This document shows, in pieces, positions 1-5,240 of a DNA stretch of 5,240 nt. This stretch comes from an uncultured Verrucomicrobiota bacterium (lineage in GTDB: Bacteria > Verrucomicrobiota > Verrucomicrobiia > Chthoniobacterales > SZAS-18). The notes beneath the pieces are model-generated. The model was not told where the DNA came from and ran no database searches. It saw only the letters and a program-made list of their open reading frames with translations. Each line of letters starts with the position of its first letter. Position 1 is the first letter of the stretch. Made by a program: the position numbers and the translations under genes. The stretch spans positions 1-5,240 of the forward strand of contig CALMOL010000253.1 of the NCBI GenBank assembly GCA_937871685.1. Reading direction: 5' to 3'.

Positions 1-282
1 GGGACGATCTCGCCGTGGTTCCCCGCGGCGGCGCCGACGGCCGGGGGAAAGTCGCTCTACCTCGTGGTCCGCGCGCCGCAGGGCGTGGTGGCGCTGCGCA
101 CCGAGCGGTTCGAGCAGGTGGTGCCCGTGCCGGACGCCGGCCTCGCCCCGCTCCTTGCCGACGACCCCGGGGCCGAGGTTGCCCCGCTCCGTTGGGATCG
201 ACCCGGCGGATCGATCCACTGCCTTTCCGCCGAGGCGCTGCTCAACGTGCTGCGCCTCCGCGCCCCCGCCGCGTCGGAGTGA
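1..282 (+). CDS. CheW-like adaptor, C-terminal part (5' end outside window)
   Basis: Frame 1 is open from the first base and stops at TGA 280-282, giving 93 residues. The segment GTISPWF, followed by KSLYLVVRAPQGVVALRTER and then FEQVVPVP, follows the second half of a CheW fold: a G-x-I-x-P strand, a strand of the 'LVV...G..VAL' type, and the 'D/E-R-x-E-x-V-x-x-V' strand that in CheW leads to the last helix. It ends with SAEALLNVLRLR, like the closing 'dL..LL' segment of CheW. CheW proteins are cytoplasmic adaptors that link chemoreceptors to a CheA kinase. The next genes include a chemoreceptor and an HPt-domain protein, which supports the call; PilI/PixI would be the nearest functional analogues. 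The gap to the next start codon is 13 bases, so co-transcription is likely. The conserved N-terminal half is not visible. The sequence is divergent, and another CheW-domain protein, or the end of a larger protein carrying this domain, is possible. Confidence 0.55.
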   Translation, partial: GTISPWFPAAAPTAGGKSLYLVVRAPQGVVALRTERFEQVVPVPDAGLAPLLADDPGAEVAPLRWDRPGGSIHCLSAEALLNVLRLRAPAASE

Positions 283-295
283 TCCTTCCTTTCCC

Positions 296-1519
296 ATGCC
301 GCCTCCTGCTTCCCGCCGCCTCCTGCTTGCCACCGCCGCGGTCGCGCTTCCGCTGTTCGCCCCGCTCCTCCCGGCGCAGACCGCGCCCCCGAACTTGGGC
401 TTCCTCTTGGTGGATCGTCCGGTATCCAGCGGCGAGGTGAAGGTCGGCGTTTCGGCGGCCAAGACCGGCCGCTTCGCCGCCGTGGGCTCCGAGCAACTCC
501 GCGGCGCGCGGGTTTTTTTCGACCGGCTCAACGCCAAGGAGGGCGGCATTCACGGCCGCAAGGTCAAGCTCCTCGACCTCGACGACCGGCTGGAACCGCT
601 GCCTTGCGTGCTCAACACGCGCCGGCTCATCAACGAGGAGAAGGTCTTCGCGCTCCTCTGCTACAACGGCGCGGTGAACACGCGCGCTGCCTCCCGCATG
701 ATCGCGGAGGCGCAGGTGCCGCTCATCGGCACTTTTTCGGGCGCGCAAAACCTTCGCCAGCCCATCAACCGCTTCCTCTTCCACGTCCGGCCCGGCTACC
801 TCGAGGAAGCGGCCCTCATCGTCGAGCGCCTCAGCCTGGACCGCAACGCCACGAAGATCGCCGTGTTCGCGCCGGCCGACGCGGACGGCGAGGCCATGCG
901 CCGGGCAATCGAGCGGGCCCTCCAGCCGCGCGGGACCAGCCTCGCCGCGTCCGTCACCTACGTGCGCAACACGCTCGACCTCTCCTCCGCGATCGACTCC
1001 CTCGCCAGCACCCGCCCGGATGCGCTCGTGCTGGGAGGCGCTCCCACCGCCTGTGCCACGCTGCTCAAGGGGTTGCACGGCAGGGGCGTCAACCCGCTGG
1101 TCGTTGGATTCTCCTTCGTGGGTGCGGAGGCCTTCGCGGAAGCCGCGGGCAGCGACGCCGAGGGCGTGTTCCTCACCCAGGTGGTTCCGTCTCCAAATGA
1201 TGGCAGCGCGCGCGTGGTGGCGGCCTACCAGCAGGACTTCCGCGACGCGGGCGAGCCGGTCTTCTCGCACGCCAGCCTGGAGGGCTACATCAATGCGATG
1301 GCCCTCGCCGAGGGCTTGCGCGCGGCGGGGCCGTCACTTTCGGTCCCGAGCTTCATGAAGGCGATGGAGTCGCTCTCGATGGAGTTGGGCGGGCAGGCCG
1401 TGACGTTCACCCCGTCCACCCGCCAGGGCCTCAAGCAGGTGTATCTCACGAGCGTGCGCGGCGGCCGGGTCGTGAGCGTCACGTCTCTCAAGCCGGAAGC
1501 CGCTCCCGCCAAACCCTGA
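296..1519 (+). CDS. Periplasmic substrate-binding protein, branched-chain amino acid/amide type (Peripla_BP_6)
   Basis: This gene encodes 407 residues. The frame is open upstream to 155, but ATG 296 is preferred because it gives a clean signal peptide: basic RR at 7-8, a hydrophobic core at 9-25, and a likely cut after LPA at residue 27. The mature protein follows the LivJ/AmiC-type fold: VKVGVSAAKTGRFAAVG (48-64), then a G-I-H-G-R-K turn with LDLDD (84-97), LINEEKVFALLC (111-122), VPLIGTFSGAQNLRQP (141-156), FHVRPGYLEEA (162-172), and lobe-2 segments KIAVFAP (187-193) and ALVLGGAP (243-250). Cys104 and Cys122 occupy roughly the region of the LivJ disulfide. Proteins of this family bind amino acids, amides or other small ligands in the periplasm, either for ABC import or as sensors. 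No permease or ATPase gene is visible. The gene sits 13 bases after the CheW-like gene and 14 bases before the chemoreceptor, so a sensory role is inferred. The ligand cannot be predicted. No Shine-Dalgarno lies at normal spacing; the only GGAG (276-279) is 16 bases from the ATG, and the leader is pyrimidine-rich. Confidence 0.88.
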   Translation: MPPPASRRLLLATAAVALPLFAPLLPAQTAPPNLGFLLVDRPVSSGEVKVGVSAAKTGRFAAVGSEQLRGARVFFDRLNAKEGGIHGRKVKLLDLDDRLEPLPCVLNTRRLINEEKVFALLCYNGAVNTRAASRMIAEAQVPLIGTFSGAQNLRQPINRFLFHVRPGYLEEAALIVERLSLDRNATKIAVFAPADADGEAMRRAIERALQPRGTSLAASVTYVRNTLDLSSAIDSLASTRPDALVLGGAPTACATLLKGLHGRGVNPLVVGFSFVGAEAFAEAAGSDAEGVFLTQVVPSPNDGSARVVAAYQQDFRDAGEPVFSHASLEGYINAMALAEGLRAAGPSLSVPSFMKAMESLSMELGGQAVTFTPSTRQGLKQVYLTSVRGGRVVSVTSLKPEAAPAKP

Positions 1520-1533
1520 CCTCATCCCGCGCC

Positions 1534-4200
1534 ATGGCCAGCCCCATCGCCCCCGCCACCGCCCTCGACCCCAGCGCCCCGCCTCCGGCGGCCGGGTCGG
1601 TGTCCCGCGTCAAGGTCCGCACGAAGCTCATCCTCGTGAACGTCGCCCTGGCGGTCGTCGCGCTGGGGTTCTTCGGCGCCGTTGCCTACGCGATCCTGCG
1701 CGAGTCGGTGCAGAAGAACGTCGCCAACCAGTTCACCGCGGTGCGCGTGTCCTTCTCGCGCCAGATCAACGACTACTTCCAGTCCGCCCGCGCGCAGATC
1801 GCCTCGCAGGCCGAGTCCGCCTCGGTGCAGACGGCCCTCAACGAGTTCACCGCCGCGCGGCGCTCCCTCTTTCAGCAGCTCACCGCCGAGGGCTTCAACG
1901 CCGCGGACCCCGCCTTCACGCTCTCGCTCGACGACTCCCTGCGCCGCTACTACGAGGACAACCTCATCTCCAAGCTCGCGCTGGCCCGCGGCACGGCCGA
2001 GCGCGAGAACGCCGACCTCTTCCTCCCGCGCGACCGCGAGGCCCGGCTGCTCCAGTTCGTCTATACGGTCAAGAACCCGGCGTCGCCCGGCCAGAAGTTC
2101 CTGAACAACGCCACGACCGACATCATTGGGAACGAGGGGTTCGACCGTTCCCTGCGCGAGGCGTTCTATCGCTCCGACTACGCGGTGGCCAACAACCGGC
2201 ACCATCCTTATTTCCGCGCCATCGCCGAGCGCTTCGGCTACGAGGACATCTATCTGATCGACCCCGATGGCAACGTCGTCTATTCCCTCGCCAAGGAACT
2301 GGACTTCGCCACCAGCGTGCGGCCCGTGCCCGGCCGGACGTCCGCGCTCGGGGACCTTTTCGCCGCGGCCTGGTATGCCGATCCCAGCGCGACCGCCGAC
2401 CTCGACTCGCGGGTGATGATCTCGGACTTCGTCCGCTACGACGTCACCTACGACAACGCCGCCGTGTTCATGTCCACGCCGGTGAGCGACAACATGAGCC
2501 GCTCGCTCGGGGTGCTGGTCTTCCGGCTCTCGCTCGCCAAGATCTATTCCATCCTCAACGCTGGCGGCCGCCCCGAGGACGCGGGCCTCGGCCAGACCGG
2601 CGAGGCCTTCCTCGTGGGGCGTGACTTTCGGCTCCGTTCCGACGTGCGATATCCGGAGCAACTCCTCACGGGGCAGCGGCGCGTCCTTTCCTCGCGCTCG
2701 GGCGACGCCGTCGGCGCCACCGGCGTGCTCGCCGCCACGGTGGATTCCAATGCGGCCCGCGCCGTCTTCTCCGATGCCCCGGACGCGGCCCCCGCGAGCG
2801 TGGGCACCTACCAGTCCTACCGCGGCGAGGAGGTGCTCGGCGCCTTCGGTCCGCTCTCGGTCGCCGGGCTGGACCTGGGCCTCATCGTCGAGCAAACCTC
2901 CCGCGAGGCATTCTCGCAGGTGCGCGACCTCCTGCGCTTCTTGCTCATCATCGGCGGCATCGTGCTGCTCATCGTGGCGATCTTCTCGATCATCACCGCC
3001 TCCGCCGTGCTCCTGCCGCTCTCGGCGCTCACGCGCGTGGCCGGCCGCATCGCCGGCGGCGACAATTCGGTGCGCGCCCCCGAGCTCTCGCGCGACGAGA
3101 TCGGCCTCTTCGCCTCTTCCTTCAACCAGATGGTGGACGCCCGCGTTGACGCGCAGGAAAAGGCCGAGAAGGAGAACGCTCTCCTCCAGGCCGACATCCG
3201 CCAGATGCTCGAGGTCGTGTCGGACGCCGCCGATGGCGACCTGACCGTGCGCGCGCACGTCACCGAGGGCGCGCTCGGGAACGTGGCCGACGCGTTCAAC
3301 CTCATGATGGAGAACATCGCCGACACCCTCAAGCAGGTGGTCGTCTCCACCGCCCGCGTGAACACGGCCGCGCAAACTTTTCGCGATTCCTCGGAATCCA
3401 TGGCCCAGGGCGCGGCCGAGCAGGCCACGCAGATCGGCTTCACCACGCTGGCCATGAACCAGATCACCTCCAATCTCAAGGTGGTGTCCCTCAACGCCGA
3501 GTCCGCCAACTCCGCCGCCGACGAGGCGCGCCGCTCCGCCGAAGCCGGCGACGCCGCCGTGCGCGAGGTCGTCGCGGGCATGGAGCGCATCCGCCGCGCG
3601 GTGCAGGCCGGCGCCCGCAAGATCAAGCGCCTCGGCGAGCGCTCCATGGAGATCACCTCCATCGTGAATTCGATCCAATCCATCTCCCAGCAGACGGACA
3701 TGCTCGCGCTCAACGCCTCCATCGAGGCGTCCCGCGCGGGCGAAGAGGGCCGCGGCTTCGCGATCGTGGCCGAGGACATCCGCAAGCTCGCCGAGCGCGC
3801 CCAGGCCGCCGCCCGGGAAATCGAGACGCTCGTGTCCACCATCCAGGGCGACACCAACGAGGCCGTGATCGTCATGGAGGAACAGACCTCGGAGGTGGAG
3901 CGCGAGGCCCGCGTGGTGTCCTCCGCCGGCCAGGAGCTGGAGCACATCCGCCACTCCACCACCGAGAGTGCCATGCTCATCTCCGCGATGAACACCGCCG
4001 CCAAGGAGCAGGCCGATGGCGCCTCGCACGTGCTGGAGGCCATGAACGTCGTGCAGACCATCGCCGAGCACGCCGAGGGCGACTCGCGCCGCAACCGCGA
4101 AAATTCCGTCGGCCTCACCGTGCTGGCCGACGACCTGCTCAAGAGCGTGGCCCAGTTCAAGGTCGAAGCCGCTCGCAACGGTGCCAACGGGGCGGGCTGA
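1534..4200 (+). CDS. Methyl-accepting chemotaxis protein, PilJ/PixJ-like, with large Cache-like periplasmic sensor
   Basis: This is an 888-residue transmembrane chemoreceptor. A Pro/Ala-rich cytoplasmic tail (1-28) precedes membrane helix 1 (about 31-54). The periplasmic part (about 55-466) carries a Cache-type signature: YLIDPDGNVVYSLAKELDF (240-258), ISDFVRYDVTYDNAAVFMSTPV (296-317), a GVLVFRLSL strand (326-334), and GLGQTGEAFLVGRDFRLRSD (351-370). Membrane helix 2 (about 467-489) leads into HAMP 1 (about 490-542) and a second HAMP-like unit (about 553-605, with ADGDLTVRAHVTEGALGNVA). The signalling domain has its hairpin tip at about 716-756: QQTDMLALNASIEASRAGEE, then GRGFAIVAEDIRKLAERA. 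The approach ARKIKRLGERSMEITSIV and the later EIETLVSTIQ resemble cyanobacterial PixJ/PilJ receptors, so a type IV pilus-class system is likely. PilJ of Pseudomonas is near 680 residues; the excess here is in the sensor domain. There is no C-terminal CheR-tethering pentapeptide, and the usual methylation glutamates are partly replaced. A GTG at codon 23 is an alternative start; ATG 1534 is kept for its 14-base spacing. No Shine-Dalgarno is seen. Confidence 0.93.
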   Translation: MASPIAPATALDPSAPPPAAGSVSRVKVRTKLILVNVALAVVALGFFGAVAYAILRESVQKNVANQFTAVRVSFSRQINDYFQSARAQIASQAESASVQTALNEFTAARRSLFQQLTAEGFNAADPAFTLSLDDSLRRYYEDNLISKLALARGTAERENADLFLPRDREARLLQFVYTVKNPASPGQKFLNNATTDIIGNEGFDRSLREAFYRSDYAVANNRHHPYFRAIAERFGYEDIYLIDPDGNVVYSLAKELDFATSVRPVPGRTSALGDLFAAAWYADPSATADLDSRVMISDFVRYDVTYDNAAVFMSTPVSDNMSRSLGVLVFRLSLAKIYSILNAGGRPEDAGLGQTGEAFLVGRDFRLRSDVRYPEQLLTGQRRVLSSRSGDAVGATGVLAATVDSNAARAVFSDAPDAAPASVGTYQSYRGEEVLGAFGPLSVAGLDLGLIVEQTSREAFSQVRDLLRFLLIIGGIVLLIVAIFSIITASAVLLPLSALTRVAGRIAGGDNSVRAPELSRDEIGLFASSFNQMVDARVDAQEKAEKENALLQADIRQMLEVVSDAADGDLTVRAHVTEGALGNVADAFNLMMENIADTLKQVVVSTARVNTAAQTFRDSSESMAQGAAEQATQIGFTTLAMNQITSNLKVVSLNAESANSAADEARRSAEAGDAAVREVVAGMERIRRAVQAGARKIKRLGERSMEITSIVNSIQSISQQTDMLALNASIEASRAGEEGRGFAIVAEDIRKLAERAQAAAREIETLVSTIQGDTNEAVIVMEEQTSEVEREARVVSSAGQELEHIRHSTTESAMLISAMNTAAKEQADGASHVLEAMNVVQTIAEHAEGDSRRNRENSVGLTVLADDLLKSVAQFKVEAARNGANGAG

Positions 4201-4211
4201 CGAACGAGATG

Positions 4212-4245
4212 AAACTCGAAACTCGAAATTCGAAACTCGAAACAA
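4212..4245 (+). repeat. Left arm: four tandem AACTCGA-type heptamers
   Basis: From 4213 the arm reads AACTCGA, AACTCGA, AATTCGA, AACTCGA, then AACAA. The third copy carries a single C-to-T change, which produces the only imperfect pair with the right arm. The repeat starts 11 bases after the receptor stop codon. Confidence 0.9.
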
Positions 4246-4297
4246 GCGCCGAAGACGGAAAGCGCCGGAAGCTCTTCCCGTCCCCGCGCAAGCGCCG
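4244..4297 (+). repeat. Three direct copies of AAGCGCCG in the loop of the inverted repeat
   Basis: The octamer AAGCGCCG occurs at 4244-4251, 4260-4267 and 4290-4297. The first copy overlaps the end of the left arm. Between the second and third copies lies a small palindrome, GGAAGCTCTTCC (4267-4278). The third copy is followed by CTT, giving a short AAGC-GCC-GCTT hairpin at 4290-4300. In GC-rich DNA an octamer repeated three times within 54 bases could be partly chance, but it may be part of the repeat element's conserved core. Confidence 0.5.
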
Positions 4298-4323
4298 CTT
4301 TCGGGCCTTTTTCCTTTCGGGCT

Positions 4324-4357
4324 TTGTTTCGAGTTTCGAGTTTCGAGTTTCGAGTTT
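4324..4357 (-). repeat. Right arm: four tandem TCGAGTT heptamers (inverted copy)
   Basis: After TTGTT the arm reads TCGAGTT four times in succession (4329-4356), all identical, then TTTCC. It is the reverse complement of the left arm and ends 43 bases before the kinase start. The perfect identity of the four units, against one variant in the left arm, suggests recent amplification or homogenisation of the heptamer. Confidence 0.9.
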
Positions 4358-4400
4358 TCCGCCGCTCTGAGCCGTTTCGCCCGCTCCCGACCCTTCCCCG

Positions 4401-5240
4401 ATGCTCCCCATCGTTTCCAGCCCTGAGTTCGCCCAGGTGTTCTCCAGCGAGCTTTCCACGCTGCTCGCGCGGGCCACGAACGACTTGGAAACGCTCGTGC
4501 AGTCGCCCAGCGATGCCAGCGCGCTGTCCGACCTCCACGCCGCCTACCACTCGATGGGCAGCATGGGCGGCATGGCCCGCACGCCGGCCATCGAGAAGGT
4601 CGGCCGGCTTTTCGAGCGGCTCTCCGAACTGGCCGACTTCTACGTCGCCACCGACCCGGAGAACGCGCAGGCGGTGTTCATCTTTTGCCAGACTCACTTG
4701 CCCGCCGTGCGTGAAGTCGTCGGGGATTCCCTGGCCGGGCGCACGACGTCGGCCGACGCTCGCGCCGAGCAGGTGCGCGGCGCGGCGCACCGGGTATGGG
4801 GCACGCAGCTCGCCGCCGCGGCGCCGCCCGCCCCGACGCCGCTCGCGCCAAAGGCCGAGTTCAGCCAGGTGCCGCCGCCGCGTCCCACCGCCATCCCGCT
4901 GTCGGGCATGCCGCTGCCTTCGCCCGGCGCGGCTCCCGTGTCCGGTTCGGCGCTCGACTCGGCATTCTTGCCGCTGGACGAGGTGAAGTCTCCGACGGTC
5001 TTCGCGCCATCCGCGAACGCGGCGGAGCGCCCGGTCCCGCTCGTGCCTCTCGCGCCGGTCGCACCCGCCGCCGCGCCGAAGAGCGAGGAGGAAGACATCA
5101 TGGACTTCCTCGCCGAGGTGGGCGCGGGCGGATCGCCGCCGGCGCACGCGCCCGAGGGGGCCGATTCCATCGTGCCGGTTCCTGCCGCACCCGGCCCAGA
5201 GGGTGGGCTCGCCCCCGCACCGCGCGCGGAGGAACATCCC
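4401..5240 (+). CDS. HPt-like N-terminal region of a probable ChpA/PixL/CheA-type histidine kinase (3' end outside window)
   Basis: Frame 3 is open from ATG 4401 to the last base, giving 280 residues without a stop. An in-frame TGA at 4368-4370 leaves ATG 4401 as the first usable start. Residues 1-115 look like an alpha-helical HPt (P1) bundle: FAQVFSSELSTLLARATNDL, then DLHAAYHSMGSMGGMARTPA (44-63), then IEKVGRLFERLSELA (64-78). His50 lines up without gaps with the phosphorylated His of the HTLKGSAG motif, but the Lys at +3 is Gly and the Gly at +4 is Ser. From about residue 138 onward the protein is an Ala/Pro-rich, presumably disordered linker, interrupted by short acidic or hydrophobic islands such as EEEDIMDFLAEV (229-240). 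HPt plus linker at the N-terminus, directly after a CheW-like gene and a PilJ-like receptor, is what a CheA/ChpA-type kinase would show. The dimerisation, ATPase and CheW domains that would prove it are beyond the window. It could instead be a stand-alone HPt or FimL-like protein. The leader is C/T-rich without a Shine-Dalgarno. Confidence 0.72.
   Translation, partial: MLPIVSSPEFAQVFSSELSTLLARATNDLETLVQSPSDASALSDLHAAYHSMGSMGGMARTPAIEKVGRLFERLSELADFYVATDPENAQAVFIFCQTHLPAVREVVGDSLAGRTTSADARAEQVRGAAHRVWGTQLAAAAPPAPTPLAPKAEFSQVPPPRPTAIPLSGMPLPSPGAAPVSGSALDSAFLPLDEVKSPTVFAPSANAAERPVPLVPLAPVAPAAAPKSEEEDIMDFLAEVGAGGSPPAHAPEGADSIVPVPAAPGPEGGLAPAPRAEEHP

Larger units (their letters stand above)
4212..4357. 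repeat. Long inverted repeat built of tandem heptamers, between receptor and kinase genes
   Basis: The left arm (4212-4245) and right arm (4324-4357) are reverse complements at 33 of 34 positions. The one mismatch (T 4229 opposite G 4340) would be a U.G wobble in RNA, so a transcript could form an uninterrupted 34-bp stem around a 78-base loop. Complementarity continues imperfectly inward: the GC at 4246-4247 can pair with the GC at 4321-4322 past one bulged T, followed by weaker similarity through about 4272 and 4297. The element fills most of the gap between the receptor stop and the kinase start. No T-tract follows the outer stem, so it is not a standard intrinsic terminator. From memory, similar TTTCGAG runs recur between genes in Planctomycetes and Verrucomicrobia, where their translations (FEFRVSS, ETRNSK) appear in spurious proteins. 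A dispersed palindromic repeat is the best reading. Confidence 0.85.

Noticed and set aside
155..295. Upstream extension of the substrate-binding protein to ATG 155
   Set aside because: It would overlap the CheW-like frame by 128 bases and bury the signal peptide 47 residues inside the protein. ATG 296 gives a normal signal peptide and spacing.
1522..4245. A 907-codon open frame on the minus strand covering the whole receptor gene
   Set aside because: It is the antisense shadow of a GC-rich gene. The translation is a monotonous Gly/His/Arg/Glu/Leu-rich sequence without domains, and it runs through the heptamer repeat. The + strand frame has clear membrane helices, HAMP units and a receptor tip.
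4290..4315. Possible intrinsic terminator: short AAGC-GCC-GCTT hairpin followed by TTTTT at 4308-4312
   Set aside because: The stem is only four pairs and the T run is separated from it by TCGGGCC, so it does not fit an efficient terminator. The large outer hairpin also lacks a T-tract after its right arm.
4212..4357. CRISPR-like array from repeated units
   Set aside because: The units are contiguous 7-base repeats without spacers, and the two groups are inverted relative to each other.
4324..4986. A 220-codon + strand open frame beginning in the right repeat arm
   Set aside because: It is Arg/Pro/Ser-rich and out of frame with the HPt-like gene starting at 4401, which has coherent helices and a recognisable His motif and stays open to the window edge.
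2817..5237. An 806-codon minus-strand open frame over the receptor end, the intergenic repeat and the kinase start
   Set aside because: It has Ser/Arg/Ala-rich composition without motifs, crosses two well-supported + strand genes, and translates the repeat into the typical spurious FEFRISSFEF type of peptide.

Overview
The window is GC-rich DNA with almost gap-free coding on the + strand and strong G/C bias at third codon positions. No phylogenetic marker gene is present. The base composition, the lack of Shine-Dalgarno sequences and a TTTCGAG-type heptamer inverted repeat between two genes would fit a Verrucomicrobiota/Opitutaceae-like or Planctomycetes-like bacterium. That assignment is a low-confidence guess.

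Four genes lie on the + strand in one probable operon. (1) Positions 1-282 hold the 3' end of a gene whose 93 visible residues look like the C-terminal half of a CheW adaptor. (2) Positions 296-1519 encode a 407-residue secreted substrate-binding protein of the branched-chain amino acid/amide (LivJ, AmiC, Peripla_BP_6) type. (3) Positions 1534-4200 encode an 888-residue chemoreceptor with two membrane segments, a large Cache-like periplasmic domain, two HAMP-like segments and a PilJ/PixJ-like signalling domain. (4) From 4401 to the window edge runs the 5' part (280 residues, still open) of a protein with an N-terminal HPt-like helix bundle and a long Ala/Pro-rich linker. It is most likely a ChpA/PixL/CheA-type histidine kinase. 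Gaps between genes 1-2 and 2-3 are only 13 and 14 bases.

The order CheW, receptor, HPt/kinase matches type IV pilus-class chemosensory clusters (pilI-pilJ-chpA in Pseudomonas, pixI-pixJ-pixL in cyanobacteria). The unusual part is the periplasmic binding protein set between adaptor and receptor, with no ABC permease or ATPase in view. The simplest reading is that it captures a small ligand in the periplasm and presents it to the receptor, which signals through CheW to the kinase and then probably to a pilus motor or another output. This is inference from gene order and domain content.

The 200-base gap between receptor and kinase (4201-4400) is not empty. It contains a 146-base inverted repeat whose 34-base arms are each built of four tandem heptamers (AACTCGA on the left, TCGAGTT on the right). 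In RNA the arms would pair along their full length with one G.U wobble. It looks like a dispersed palindromic repeat, and it would place a very stable hairpin in the mRNA just before the kinase gene.
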